Assembly (NCBI RefSeq): GCF_947507565.1
Contig: NC_089181.1
Coordinates: forward strand, 3,109,614 to 3,173,613
Direction: 5' to 3'
DNA: 64,000 nt
Origin: Oscarella lobularis
Taxonomy: Eukaryota > Porifera > Homoscleromorpha > Homosclerophorida > Oscarellidae
The stretch's first letter is position 1. Each line of letters begins with the position of its first letter. Of this stretch, positions 10,529 through 21,200 are shown piece after piece. The notes below the pieces were generated by a model, which searched no databases, was not told the origin of the DNA, and saw nothing but the letters and a program-made list of their open reading frames with translations. Both the position numbers and the translations under genes were made by a program.

Positions 10529-13134
10529 TTACATATACCATTCTTTTCCCTCGCCTTCTGCGGCCTTGGCGTTATTGGGACTTCCGTTCTTTACCGGCGA
10601 CTCTTCGTCCAGCGTGTACGAGCCCTCGTCTCGCTTCTGATAGTGAATAATGAGAAAGACGAGCAATGCCGTTACGAGAAGAACGCCCAATACGGCACCG
10701 ATGACGGCACCGGCCAAAGCACCGCCGGACAGACCCGTTTTCTCGCCCAAATTCGGTCCCTCCGTATCATCGGATTCCGTCACAATAGACCCATCCGTCT
10801 TGGGAGGCTTTGTCGTTCCATCGAGCGCTGACGCAGTTGTTTCATCAGGTAGTGACGTCGTCCTCATCGGTGGCATTTTCGTCGTCGTTTTTGTTGTTGT
10901 CTTTCCTGTACTCTGGGACACCTTAACGTTTCCTTTCATGACGTACTGGGGATCATTCATATTGGCTTTGTCCGTCATCTCCAACACGTTCACGTCTCCA
11001 ACAGTCACGTCCCCCATCGTTCCTTCAAAGCCCTGTTGATTGGGCGCTGCGCCAATCTGGACATTTTGCACTGTAGGCGGAACGTTGACGTTCACCTCGC
11101 TCGTACGCTCGACATCGTCGACTTTCGTCTGAATCGATTGCCCGTTGATCTGCGCCGCAACGTCGTGTGAATTCCCGTCGTTGATTTGCTCACTGATGAC
11201 CTGCGTGTCGCTCAGCGCTCGTCGTCGACGTTTCGCTCCGGCGCCGTCGTAGATTGACAAGGCGACTTTGCCGCCGGTGATGTGAACGAGAAGGCCGCTC
11301 TGGTCGCCAGCGTCTAGAAAAATGAGAGGCGCTTCGGTCTGCCCCGTCTGGAAATTGAGTTGGAGATTCAAGTTGTTCGTTGAGATTGGAACTGTCGGAT
11401 TGTATTGGATGCTCGATCCAGGGGAGAATTCAGCAATGTACTGTGCCGGGAATTTGGAGGTCGTCGGTCTTGCCGGTGTTGTCGGTGTTTTCGGCGGTGG
11501 CGACGTCGTCCCCGATCCAATATCACCGCAGTCATCTTCGTCGTCGCACGGCTCATCTGTACCGGATGAGTCAGAGTCCTCTGTCGTGGGAGACATCGTT
11601 GTTGGAGGAGAAGTTGTCGTGGGAGATATCGTCGTTGTGGCATCGTCGCCGGATGAGGTTCTGCAGTCTTCGTCGTCGCACGGTTCCGTCGGAGTCGGCG
11701 TGGGATTCCGCGCGGCGGTGGTCGGCGCTTCCGTTTCCTTAGGCGTTGGCGTCGCTTCTTCCGGCGTCGGAGTCGCCTCTTCTGGCGTGGGAGTCGTGGG
11801 CTTGTGAGTGATGATGGTCACTTTGCCGGAGCTGGTCGGCTCATCGGTTGTTCCGGAACCACTTGCGCAATCCTCATCGTCGGAATTCGCGCAATCTAAT
11901 ATAGGGAAACAAAATTGAGTTAGGATAATAAATAACATAGGTAGACTCACCTGTGCTCGACGTCGCGGTTGTGGTGGAGACTGGAGCAGTCGTTTCTTCT
12001 TCTTTTTTCGCTGTAGTGGGCGACGCAGTGGTTACCATGGGCGCCGCCGTCCCCCCGCACTGCCACTCGCACTGCGGCACATTTCCCGAAACGGAGACGG
12101 CGTTGCCTACGGGATCCTCGACGAGATATCGAAACGTGATCAATTTGAAGCAACCATCCAGCGGACCCTTGATGTCCTCTCCGCTATCGACGCCGCCGAA
12201 ACAGGTATTGCCCTCGACTTCGAAACTCGTCGAACCGCCGCCCGTCGCTCTGAGCGCCGCCGTCGTTATTTGACCGTCGACATTGAGTTCAATATTGCCG
12301 TCTTCCAATTTCTCCAAAACGACGCTGTGCCACGCGTCGTCGTTCAGTCCCGCGCCGCTGCTTATTTCCGTGGCGCCGCCGCCGACGTCGAAGTGCGCCG
12401 TCACGACGCCGTTCTCCAAGTAGATGAATAGAATGTCTTTATTCTTTCCTTTCGCGTAGACCAGCGTGCCGTCGTTGCACGTTTTGAATTGAAACGATAG
12501 CGTTCCCTTTTTCTTTATCGCTGCGTACGGTTCGAAACACGCGTGTCCGCTTTTTAGGCACACTTGAGATGAGTCCTCCGCGCAGGGTCCAGATGTGGAT
12601 GCTGTGTGGAAAAAAGAAGACGGGGGGAATGAAACGTCATCGTTGACGTCATCGAGTCGAATGGGGTTCGCTTCCCCCTTCGGCGATTTGTGCGCGTCTT
12701 CGCTTCGCTTTGTTCGCGAGTGTATTATAGTTCGATTTGGGTGTTTCTTAGAGCGCGGTTTTCTTGCGGGGGCCCCCTTACTCTGTACGCGCTTCTATGA
12801 ACGCCCTTTCTCGAACGATCGTTAGATCTACGGTTCGATCGCGATAGCCACGCTTCGCGCTTTATCGTTCGATGGATAAAATAAGAATAGGAAGTGTTTT
12901 TGCGCCGTAAAACGAACCAAAACGCGGGCGCCTCGGGCCACGCGATACGTCGCGCCCTAGTCGACCGTCGAAAACGCGAAACCGATCTCGAACTACGTGA
13001 ATAGCAAAGGCGACTCGAACCGTCCGCCGCTCGACGTCGGTGGGAGACAGTCAAAACGCGTCACGTCGGCGCTTACCCCAAGTTGTGGTCCCCAAGACCA
13101 GGAAAATAGCCGCCAGTGCGCTAATTCGCATCAT
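10529..13134 (-). CDS. Neurexin/syndecan-like LamG transmembrane receptor
   Basis: Three exons: 13077-13134 (signal peptide MMRISALAAIFLVLG), about 11951-12601, and 10529 to about 11896. Joining them in phase gives a type I membrane protein of about 700 residues: signal peptide; a LamG domain (DDAWHSVVLEKLEDG, closing with Cys pairs); a Thr/Ser/Pro linker; acidic DDEDC segments with SGSG; a longer mucin-like TP-rich linker; a second, weaker LamG-like domain; a Gly/Ala-rich membrane helix; and a short tail with KRDEGSYTLDEE ending KEWYM. The juxtamembrane DEGSY motif is shared by neurexins and syndecans (protein 4.1 binding in neurexin) and the hydrophobic end looks like a PDZ ligand. LamG domains favour neurexin, while the DEGSYTL tail and Ser-Gly acidic sites favour syndecan. 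A basic KRRRRA in the second LamG may be a furin-type site. Confidence 0.85.
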
Positions 13135-13663
13135 GTCTTCTTATTCACTCTCTTCGCTCGTATCGATATGCTCGTTTCGACGTTTTAGATCGATCTCTGC
13201 TGTGGCGCACGCGAATTCCGATACCTTCACACGGTGGATGAAAACCGCAGGGTAACGCGCGATGTAAGTCGCGTGATGTAACGAGTTCGGCGACCAATCA
13301 GCGACAAGTTCGAGGAATGACGTAGGGGGATCTTCCAGGAAACGGGGACGTATGGGCGCAAATGACCTTGGTGGTGGTTCCCATATCGTCAAAACAAACA
13401 CGGAACCGCTCGCTACGAGACAGCGTATAGAACGTAGGAGTCAACCAGAGGAGTTGAGAATCGCGCCACCGAGCGCAGAACGCGTTTGGTGTCACATTTT
13501 GTCACCACGTCCTGTTTGCACAAAAGTACTAAGCGTGTTACTTGAAGCAATTAGGAGCAGGATAGCGAACAAGTACTAACGACGCGCTCATCCACTGCCC
13601 GCGCTACACCTCCAGGAACTGCCATTACACTTCACTTCCGAATAGAGAAAGTTCACTTCCGAG
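13135..13663. promoter_or_regulatory. Divergent intergenic region between LamG receptor and first reductase gene
   Basis: About 530 bases between two divergent start codons. No convincing gene on either strand; open frames here lack family likeness. It should contain both promoters, but I recognise no clear TATA box or other site. Confidence 0.5.
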
Positions 13664-14593
13664 ATGATGACGAATTTCTCCAAATCGTCATTGATATCAA
13701 AGAACAGTTCTAAGAAGAGAATGAAGTCGTTGGCATTGGGCATTGTTTCTGTGTATTTAGCCTACTGTTTTATCGACATGCGCGACTACCGATCCCAGTT
13801 AGAACGCAAGCGCGTCGTCATTTGCGGAGCGTCGAGCGGCATAGGAGAGGAGCTCGCTTACACGTACTCTCGATACGGAGCCAAGCTTCTCGTTACCGCC
13901 AGAAGAGAAAATTTACTAAAGAACGTCACACGGAAGTGCTCAGAGCTGGGAGCCGAGTCCGTCGACTATGTCGCTTTGGATTTGAAAAATGAGGCGGATA
14001 CGACAAAACTCATTGATAAAGCCGTTGCCGTCATGGGAGGAATTGACGTCATCGTATTAAGCCATGCCCTCATTTTGTACAAATCCTTGAATTTCAGCTC
14101 GGATTTTGACCTGGGAAAGGCGCAGGAAGTATTTAGTGTCAATACACTTAGCTACATTTTTCTTGTCCATAAGGCAATGCCCCATCTTGAGCAATCTCAC
14201 GGAAGTGTTGTCGCTCTTTCGTCGTTTTCAGGAAAATTCGGTGTTCCTCATTATTCCCTATACAGCGCCAGCAAACATGCCCTGCACGGATATTTTGACT
14301 CACTTCGTCACGAACTGATTGTCGCAAAATCAAACGTTTCCATCACAACCGTTGTTCTAGGACATGTAAAGACTCAAATCGTTTATAACCAGTTAGCCAA
14401 TAAAACCATAGGAAACTGGTTAGAACCAAATACCACCGCAGAAGTTATAGTGAAAGCGGGAGTGCGAAAAGAGCAAGAATTCTACTATCCCTACATTCAA
14501 TTCTCAGCCATGTCATATCTAAAGAGTTGGCTTCCTAGACTCTACGGCTATCTCCTAAGATCGAATCTGGATCCACCAGACAAAGTCTATTAA
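13664..14593 (+). CDS. 11beta-hydroxysteroid dehydrogenase 1-like short-chain reductase (copy A)
   Basis: Intronless, 309 residues. An N-terminal hydrophobic helix (about residues 23-38) would anchor it in the ER membrane. The Rossmann cofactor motif is GASSGIGEE, the catalytic Ser lies in VALSSFSGK and the YxxxK pair is YSASK, so the SDR catalytic set is complete. The NNAG-type motif is LSHA. Family likeness is to HSD11B1/HSD11B1L, NADP(H)-dependent reductases or dehydrogenases of steroids and other carbonyl compounds; the true substrate cannot be read from sequence. It has an extra N-terminal stretch compared with its three neighbours, and the next ATG-like starts do not restore the shorter form. 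Closest relative is the next gene. Confidence 0.85.
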   Translation: MMTNFSKSSLISKNSSKKRMKSLALGIVSVYLAYCFIDMRDYRSQLERKRVVICGASSGIGEELAYTYSRYGAKLLVTARRENLLKNVTRKCSELGAESVDYVALDLKNEADTTKLIDKAVAVMGGIDVIVLSHALILYKSLNFSSDFDLGKAQEVFSVNTLSYIFLVHKAMPHLEQSHGSVVALSSFSGKFGVPHYSLYSASKHALHGYFDSLRHELIVAKSNVSITTVVLGHVKTQIVYNQLANKTIGNWLEPNTTAEVIVKAGVRKEQEFYYPYIQFSAMSYLKSWLPRLYGYLLRSNLDPPDKVY

Positions 14594-14692
14594 TTAATAA
14601 GTTCATTGAGTGTTTCGAGAGTAAATTTTTTGTTAGCTCAAATGTTATTTTTTGGGTTTGATTCGATTAGCGTACGTTATTGTACAGGCGAG

Positions 14693-15568
14693 ATGACGCG
14701 AAAAGTGCTCGTACTCGCTCTTCTTACCGTCGCTCTCGCCGTCTACGTTCTCTACGACCCAACCGACTACGCGGCGCTTCTCGCCGCAAAGCGCGTCGTC
14801 GTTTGCGGAGCGTCGAGCGGCATAGGAGAGGAGCTCGCTTATACGTACTCTCGATACGGAGCCAAGCTTCTCATTACAGCCAGAAGAGAAAATCTATTGA
14901 AGAATGTCGCGCAGAGGTGCTCAGAGTTGGGCGCCGAGTCCGTCGACTACGTCGCTTTGGATTTGAAAAATGAGGCGGGTACTACAAAACTCATTGACAA
15001 AGCCGTTTCCGTTATGGGAGGAATTGACGTCATCGTATTGAATCATGCTCTCATGCTGTTCAAATCGTTGAATTTCAGCTCTGATGTTGACCTGGAAAAG
15101 GCACGGGAAGTGTTCAGTATCAATACACTTAGCTACATTTTTCTAGTCCACAAGGCAATGCCATATCTTGAGCAATCTCACGGAAGTATTGTCGTTCTTT
15201 CGTCCTTTTTGGGAAAATTTGGCATTCCTTATTTTGCCCTATACAGCGCCAGCAAACATGCTCTGCAAGGATATTTCGACTCACTTCGTCATGAATTGAT
15301 TGTTGCAAAATCAAACGTTTCCATTACAACCATTGTGCTAGGACGTGTAAGGACCCAAACTGCTTACAATCAGTTAGCTAATAAAACCATAACAAACTGG
15401 TTAGAACCAAATACCACGGCAAAAGTCATAGTGAAAGCAGGAGTGCGAAAGGAGCAAGATTTCTACTATTCTTACATTGAATTTTCTGCCATGTCATACC
15501 TGAGGATATGGCTTCCTAGACTCTACGGCTATCTCCTCAGATCCTATCTGGATCCACCAGACAATTAA
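14693..15568 (+). CDS. 11beta-hydroxysteroid dehydrogenase 1-like short-chain reductase (copy B)
   Basis: Intronless, 291 residues. I chose the ATG at 14693 (MTRKVLVLALLTVAL) because it matches the starts of the two following paralogues; an upstream in-frame start would add a stretch with no counterpart. Signal-anchor helix at residues 4-18, GASSGIGEE cofactor loop, VVLSSFLGK catalytic Ser, YSASK pair. Most of the protein is close to copy A, but the first 40 residues are close to copies C and D (VYVLYDPTDYAALLAAKR), a mosaic pattern that suggests gene conversion or unequal exchange within the cluster. Fragments of a second copy of this gene lie at 16963-17224. Confidence 0.85.
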   Translation: MTRKVLVLALLTVALAVYVLYDPTDYAALLAAKRVVVCGASSGIGEELAYTYSRYGAKLLITARRENLLKNVAQRCSELGAESVDYVALDLKNEAGTTKLIDKAVSVMGGIDVIVLNHALMLFKSLNFSSDVDLEKAREVFSINTLSYIFLVHKAMPYLEQSHGSIVVLSSFLGKFGIPYFALYSASKHALQGYFDSLRHELIVAKSNVSITTIVLGRVRTQTAYNQLANKTITNWLEPNTTAKVIVKAGVRKEQDFYYSYIEFSAMSYLRIWLPRLYGYLLRSYLDPPDN

Positions 15569-15622
15569 TTAATCAGTTATAAATTGTCTAGCGTACGTTG
15601 TCTCAACTTTTCCACAGACAAG

Positions 15623-16504
15623 ATGAAGCGAAAAGTGCTCGCACTCGCTTTTCTTACCGTCGCTCTCGCCGTCTACGTTCTCTACGACCCAAACGACTAC
15701 GCGACGCTTCTCGCCGCAAAGCGCGTCGTCGTTTGCGGCGCGTCGACGGGAATCGGCGAACAGCTTGCCTACGTCTATTCGACGTACGGCGCACGGCTCG
15801 TCATAACGGCGCGTCGAGAGTCGATGCTGCAAGCGGTCGCCGCCAAATGTCGCCAGCTCGGCGCCGCGTCGATCGACTACGTGCCGCTCGATCTCGCCGA
15901 AAGCGATTCGGCGCGAATTCTTGTCGATTTCGCTCAGTCGTCCATGGGAGGAATCGACGTCGTCGTTCTGAATCACATAATCGGCTACTACGCGCCGTGG
16001 AACGCGAAATCGATCGCGAAACTCGACTTCGCGGACAAGATTCTTCGCGTGAACACGTGGAGTTACATGTCGATTGCCACGCACGCGCTGTCGGCGCTCG
16101 AAACGTCGCGCGGTAGCCTCGTCGTCGTGTCGTCGTTCGCCGGCAAAGTGGGCGCGCCCTTTACGGAGCCCTACTCGGCGAGCAAGCACGCGCTTCACGG
16201 CTTCTTCGACTCGTTACGACACGATTTGTACTTCCAAAAATCGAACATTTCCATCACGCTCTGCGTGCTCGGAAACATCGATACGGAAACGGCAATGAAT
16301 CGCGTGGGAAAAGTCGTTACTTTGGAGTGGCTTTCAGCCAATCGAACTGCTGAAGCGATTGTGAAAGGGGGCGCTCGCCGAGAGAGGGAGATCTACTATC
16401 CGGTATCGCTCTCTTTCGCGCTCTACCTACACACGTTCTTTCCGAGACTCGTAGACGCTATCATTCATCAAGTACACGATCCCTCGCAATTTGATAAACA
16501 GTAG
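15623..16504 (+). CDS. 11beta-hydroxysteroid dehydrogenase 1-like short-chain reductase (copy C)
   Basis: Intronless, 293 residues, ATG at 15623 (MKRKVLALAFLTVAL). ER signal-anchor helix, then GASTGIGEQ, VVLNHIIG (the NHI form of the NNAG motif, as in human HSD11B1), VVVSSFAGKVG, and YSASKHALHGFFDSLR. The segment SITLCVLGNIDTETAM is nearly that of human HSD11B1, which makes the family assignment firm; substrate remains unknown. Codon use is strongly GC-ending (TCG, GTC), unlike copies A and B, so C and D form a separate subfamily. Its near-identical duplicate is at 17274-18155. Confidence 0.88.
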   Translation: MKRKVLALAFLTVALAVYVLYDPNDYATLLAAKRVVVCGASTGIGEQLAYVYSTYGARLVITARRESMLQAVAAKCRQLGAASIDYVPLDLAESDSARILVDFAQSSMGGIDVVVLNHIIGYYAPWNAKSIAKLDFADKILRVNTWSYMSIATHALSALETSRGSLVVVSSFAGKVGAPFTEPYSASKHALHGFFDSLRHDLYFQKSNISITLCVLGNIDTETAMNRVGKVVTLEWLSANRTAEAIVKGGARREREIYYPVSLSFALYLHTFFPRLVDAIIHQVHDPSQFDKQ

Positions 16505-16532
16505 CTTTTTTGGGCCTGGTTTGAGGGATTCT

Positions 16533-16962
16533 ACAAAAAGGTCGTTTGGAGTACCTGTTCGTGTTCTTTCCTGTGAGTCTTTGCGTCTCCGACGGCGGGA
16601 ACGGCGAGAGGAGCCCTTCCGGCGTACATTAGCTAGTAGAGCATTCGACGTTGAATATACGTGTTGTGCTTTTTTGTGGGCTTACGTTCACGTTGAGTTG
16701 ACGCTGAAAGCGTCGATAGACGATCGAATGACCACGGTCCCATGTTTTGATGCTCTTCTTGGCTCCAGACGAATTCTACGTGGAGTTGATCTTTCGTGTA
16801 AGTAAATACCATATAAAACGATACGTACCCGTGGCTGTTTCGTACTTTGCTAATTCCTTTTTGAGCTCTTCGCTTTTCAACCGATATGACTTAAAACGTC
16901 TCCAAATGCGTGAATGTCAGGAGGAACCAAAGAATTTCCTTGCATCTAAACAAACGCATCAT
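16533..16962 (-). pseudogene. DHTKD1 remnant: last exons fused to an internal exon
   Basis: Positions about 16533-16880 are nearly the same as 18201-18538, the last coding exons of the intact DHTKD1 gene ([15 protein letters not shown] is still readable on the minus strand). The match stops abruptly after GAGCTCTTCGCTT. The next 80 or so bases (about 16881-16962) match 21136-21220, an internal DHTKD1 exon ([18 protein letters not shown]). So about 2.6 kb of the duplicated gene between those points is missing. No start or active-site region remains, hence a dead fragment. Confidence 0.85.
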
Positions 16963-17224
16963 CTCTGATGTTGACCTGGAAAAGGCACGGGACGGGAAGT
17001 CACTTAGCTACATTTTTCTAGTCCACAAGGCAATGCCCTATCTTGAGCAATCTCACGGGAGTATTGTCGTTCTTTCGGCATTCCTTATTATGCCCTATAC
17101 AGCGCCAGCAAACTGCAAGGATATTTCGTCATGAATTGATTGTCGCAAAATCAAACGTTTCCATTACAACCATTGTGCTAGGATGTGTAAGGACCCAAAC
17201 TGCTTACAACCAGCTAGCTAATTA
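16963..17224 (+). pseudogene. Remnant of a reductase gene of copy-B type
   Basis: Pieces matching copy B (about 15083-15385) with gaps: DVDLEKAR, then SLSYIFLVHKAMPYLEQSHGS, then HELIVAKSNVSITTIVLG and RTQTAYNQLAN. The cofactor-binding half is absent and two internal deletions remove the YSASK region. It abuts the DHTKD1 remnant on its left and leads into the intact copy D on its right, in the order expected for a duplicated block B-C-DHTKD1. Confidence 0.85.
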
Positions 17225-17273
17225 CAGTTATTTTTGGTCTAGCGTACGTTGTCTCGACTTTTCCACAGACAGG

Positions 17274-18155
17274 ATGAAGGGAAAAGTGCTCGCACTCGCT
17301 TTTCTTACCGTCGCCCTCGCCGTCTACGTTCTCTACGACCCAAACGACTACGCGACGCTTCTCGCCGCAAAGCGCGTCGTCGTTTGCGGCGCGTCGACGG
17401 GAATCGGCGAACAACTCGCCTACGTCTATTCGACGTACGGCGCACGGCTCGTCATAACGGCGCGTCGAGAGTCGATACTGCAAGCGGTTGCCGCCAAATG
17501 TCGCCAGCTCGGCGCCGCGTCGATCGACTACGTGCCGCTCGATCTCGCCGAAAGCGATTCGGCGCGAATTCTTATCGATTTCGCTCAGTCGTCCATGGGA
17601 GGAATCGACGTCGTCGTTCTGAATCACGTAATCGGCGACTACGCGCCGTGGAACGCGAAATCGATCGCGAGACTCGACTTCGCGGACAAGATTCTTCGCG
17701 TGAACACGTGGAGTTACATGTCGATCGCGACGCATGCGCTGTCGGCGCTCGAAACGTCGCGCGGTAGCCTCGTCGTCGTGTCGTCGTTCGCCGGCAAAGT
17801 GGGCGTGCCCTTTGCGGCGCCCTACTCGGCGAGCAAGCACGCGCTTCACGGCTTCTTCGACTCGTTACGACACGATTTGTATTTTCAAAAATCGAACATT
17901 TCCGTCACGCTCTGCGTGCTCGGAAACATCGATACGGAAAATGCAATGAATCGCGTGGGAAAAGTCTTTACTTTGGAGTGGTTTTCAGCCAATCTAACTG
18001 CTGAAGCGATCGTGAAAGGGGGCGCTCGCCGAGAGAGGGAGATCTACTATCCGGCATCGCTCTCTTTCGTGATCTACCTACAAACGTTCTTTCCGAGACT
18101 CGTAGACGCTATCCAACATCAAATACATGATCCCTCGCAATTTGATAAACAGTAG
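17274..18155 (+). CDS. 11beta-hydroxysteroid dehydrogenase 1-like short-chain reductase (copy D)
   Basis: Intronless, 293 residues, ATG at 17274 (MKGKVLALAFLTVAL). Nearly identical to copy C over the whole length, with all motifs (GASTGIGEQ, LNHVIG, SSFAGKVG, YSASK, SVTLCVLGNIDTENAM). An open frame extends upstream of this ATG into the copy-B remnant, but that extension is relic sequence and is not part of the protein. Likely an ER-membrane NADP(H)-dependent oxidoreductase, substrate unknown. Its stop lies about 47 bases from the stop of DHTKD1 on the other strand. Confidence 0.88.
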   Translation: MKGKVLALAFLTVALAVYVLYDPNDYATLLAAKRVVVCGASTGIGEQLAYVYSTYGARLVITARRESILQAVAAKCRQLGAASIDYVPLDLAESDSARILIDFAQSSMGGIDVVVLNHVIGDYAPWNAKSIARLDFADKILRVNTWSYMSIATHALSALETSRGSLVVVSSFAGKVGVPFAAPYSASKHALHGFFDSLRHDLYFQKSNISVTLCVLGNIDTENAMNRVGKVFTLEWFSANLTAEAIVKGGARREREIYYPASLSFVIYLQTFFPRLVDAIQHQIHDPSQFDKQ

Positions 18156-18202
18156 ACCAGGTCTAGCTTTTTTTTGTCTCGGTTGGCCTGGTTTGAGGGA
18201 TT

Positions 18203-21200
18203 CTACAAAAAGGTCGTTTGGAGTACCTGTTCGTGTTCTTTTCTGTGAGTCTTTGCGTCTCCGACGGCGGGAGCGGCGAGAGGAGCCCTTCCGGCGTACA
18301 TTAGCTAGTAGAGCATTCGACGTTGAATATACGTGTTGTGCTTTTTTTGTGGGCTTACGTTCACGTTGAGTTGACGCTGAAAGCGTCGATAGACGAATGA
18401 CCACGGTCCCATGTTTTGATGCTCTTCTTGGCTCCAGACGAATTCTACGTAGAGTTGATCTTTCGTGTATGTATACCATATAATACGTACCCGTGCCTGT
18501 TTCGTACTTTGCTAATTCCTTTTTGAGCTCTTCGCTTGGGAAGGGGCAGATGGACTATCGCAGATTGGCCTTTAGACGTTTAGTTCTGCCTAGCAAAGTA
18601 CTTACCTCAAGTCGGACTATAGCAGTGTCTGAAATATCCTTTTCTTGTCTGAACTCATTCAGAGCGTAAAAATGTTTCCCAGAGCAGAAGATGACTTTTT
18701 TCACACTATAGTCAGACGTTCTTAGCTAACTGATACTCACTACCCCTTTTCCCTCACGTTTTTGACGGAACAGAATCCCCAATAACCGTCTGAAAGGTTG
18801 ACCCGGGAGCAAAATCCATAAGAGACGACGTAGCAAGCTAAAAGGCATAGCTTAGTAAGCACGAGTCCCAAGCATTGCTCTCTACTGGTGATCTCAAGAT
18901 GAGCTTCGGTGACGCAACAACAAGCGGCTTTCTAAAATTTCGAATCATCTGCAAAAGAGAAAAGACTGAATTATCATCGCTTTCGCTCGACGTTGGTCCG
19001 TCTCACCTGTCGTCGCAGAAGATGAAAATACTGCGCGGGAGTCGTAGGATTAGCAACGCACATGTTCACCCTGTCGCCATCTAATGCATCTTCGTCGCTG
19101 TCACAAAGCTAAAAGAGATGGAATCAGACAGCATAGTTCACTGCGAGAATGACGTACCTGCAAAAAACGCTCAATTCTGCAAGACGAGTGTTCGGGCCCG
19201 GCTCCGTCCATGCCGTGAGGCAGAAGCATTACTAGGCCACTTTGAAGCAACCACTTGGCTACAGTCAGAGAAGCTTTCATAATCTATTGCCACTGTTATT
19301 GATCGCCTGACTTTCTCCCGACGATACAAATGCGTCGATGGGAATTTGAGCCCCATTGAAAAAGTCGCCAAACTGTGCTTCCCATATGACGAGATTCATT
19401 GGGCTTTCGATACTCATTCCGTATTCGAATCCCAAGACGGCCTCTTCTGACAGAGGACTGTTAGCCACCTAAATAAAGAATCAAAACGAGAACTCCAAGG
19501 GGCGTTCGTTTGCCTCGAGAAAGCCTTTCTGTTTTGGAACGAGATTATTTAGAGGAACGTAGGACTCGTTTGTCGAATGGTCAATAAAAGTCGCGTGTCG
19601 ATGGCTGAACGTGCCTCTGCCCACGTCTTGACCACTTATACGTACATTGAATCCTAAGAACGTCACGTAGCATTACTGTACGGGACGACTACATAGCTGT
19701 CTAGAGACCTTGATGTAAAAGACTGCCTATTGCTAGAGCTTCAGCTGTAGCCCAGTCAATGCTGCTTCCATTTTCTATCTGTTTGAGTCTCGGTTCGACG
19801 TGGCTTTTTAGTAACCGTGGATGTAGACTCTAAAAAGGCAGCACGGCTTTTGGAGATGGTACTAACACTGACAAATTCATCTACCAAGGTTTCATGGTTC
19901 ACTGACTTCACTCCAATCAACTTCAATGCGTCAATAGGATATCCTGAAATTAACGTCATATTTTTTTGTTTTCTGGGTCGGTCATTTACCTGTGTCCCAG
20001 ACGGTTGCGTTCTTACTTGGCTGAACCATGCTAGACCAATGATTCCGACACGGAGTTTCTTGAGGTTGAAATTGGCCAGTCGATGATAAGGCTCGATTGA
20101 GACAATCCGAGTATTCCTTTTCCTTCTGCTTCATCTCTTCTTCTGATACCAATCCGGCAGTCTTCAGTAGAAAATTGGCACGCATCGTTTTCAGTAATGG
20201 TCACTGTACCGCAATTTCTTGGGCATACAAATTAGGTACGCTCTGTCGCGACGAAATTCGATTATACATCAAAGGTTGAGTCAGAGATGGGTCGTCCAAT
20301 TCATTGTGACCCCTTATAAAGACCCAGAATAAAGAATTCCTTTGCCTTCTCTTTACCATTGACGATAGCAAATCATGTCTATCATGACGTCCCGTTTGAA
20401 TAGCGTTCGATATTTGATTGCTAATTGGCAGGCTCGTACAACTTCCTGCCACAACATTCTTAATAAATATAGACTAATTTATAATTAGCTACTTGCCTCT
20501 GGATAATCTCCATTTACGTGGAATATGGGTATTCCAATAAACTTTGCTAAATCGCTGGCATATTGCGTTGATCTACGGTGTACTTGCTAAAATAGTATAA
20601 AGGATATCGATCCTTCACTTTGACCTTCCCATCTCTGCCAGAGTTGTAAAACCCAATTGATTATTGACAATAATGTGAAGACTTCCTCCGACAGAATACT
20701 GCGGAAGTTGAGCCATATTTAGTGTCTCAGCAACAATTCCCTATAGTCTAGTGCTAGCAGGACAGCTGATTCATTACGTCAGAAATCAAATTACCTGACC
20801 CGGAAAAGCGGCATCACCGTGACACAAAATGCACAAGATCTAGATGCAAAATATTAATTCCGTTTGCCGAATTTTAATTAAAATACGAAGCTACTTTATC
20901 ATCTTGTCCATTGCCACGACTTTGCTTTCTTGCCCTTGCTTTTCCAACTGCTACAGGATTGACTGCCTAAAGACAATTAGTCATGCTATTATTGTTTTTG
21001 TGCTCATACTTCAAGATGAGATGAATTTGGAAGCATTGAAACGTGAACAGACTTGTCGTTGCACTTCAAATCAACAGAAGTAGCTGTCAAAAGAAAAAAG
21101 CTCTTTATAGACAGAATCAATTATATGTTATTTTTCAACCGATATGACTCAAAACGTCTCCAAATGCGTGAATATCAGGAGGAACCAAAGAATTTCCTTG

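Noticed and set aside
13352-13579. 75-codon open frame between the LamG receptor and the first reductase.
   Set aside because: No likeness, no codon bias, no splice or start context; most likely chance.
15569-17849. Long minus-strand open frames opposite the reductase genes.
   Set aside because: They are Arg-rich shadows of GC-ending codons in copies C and D, with no family likeness.
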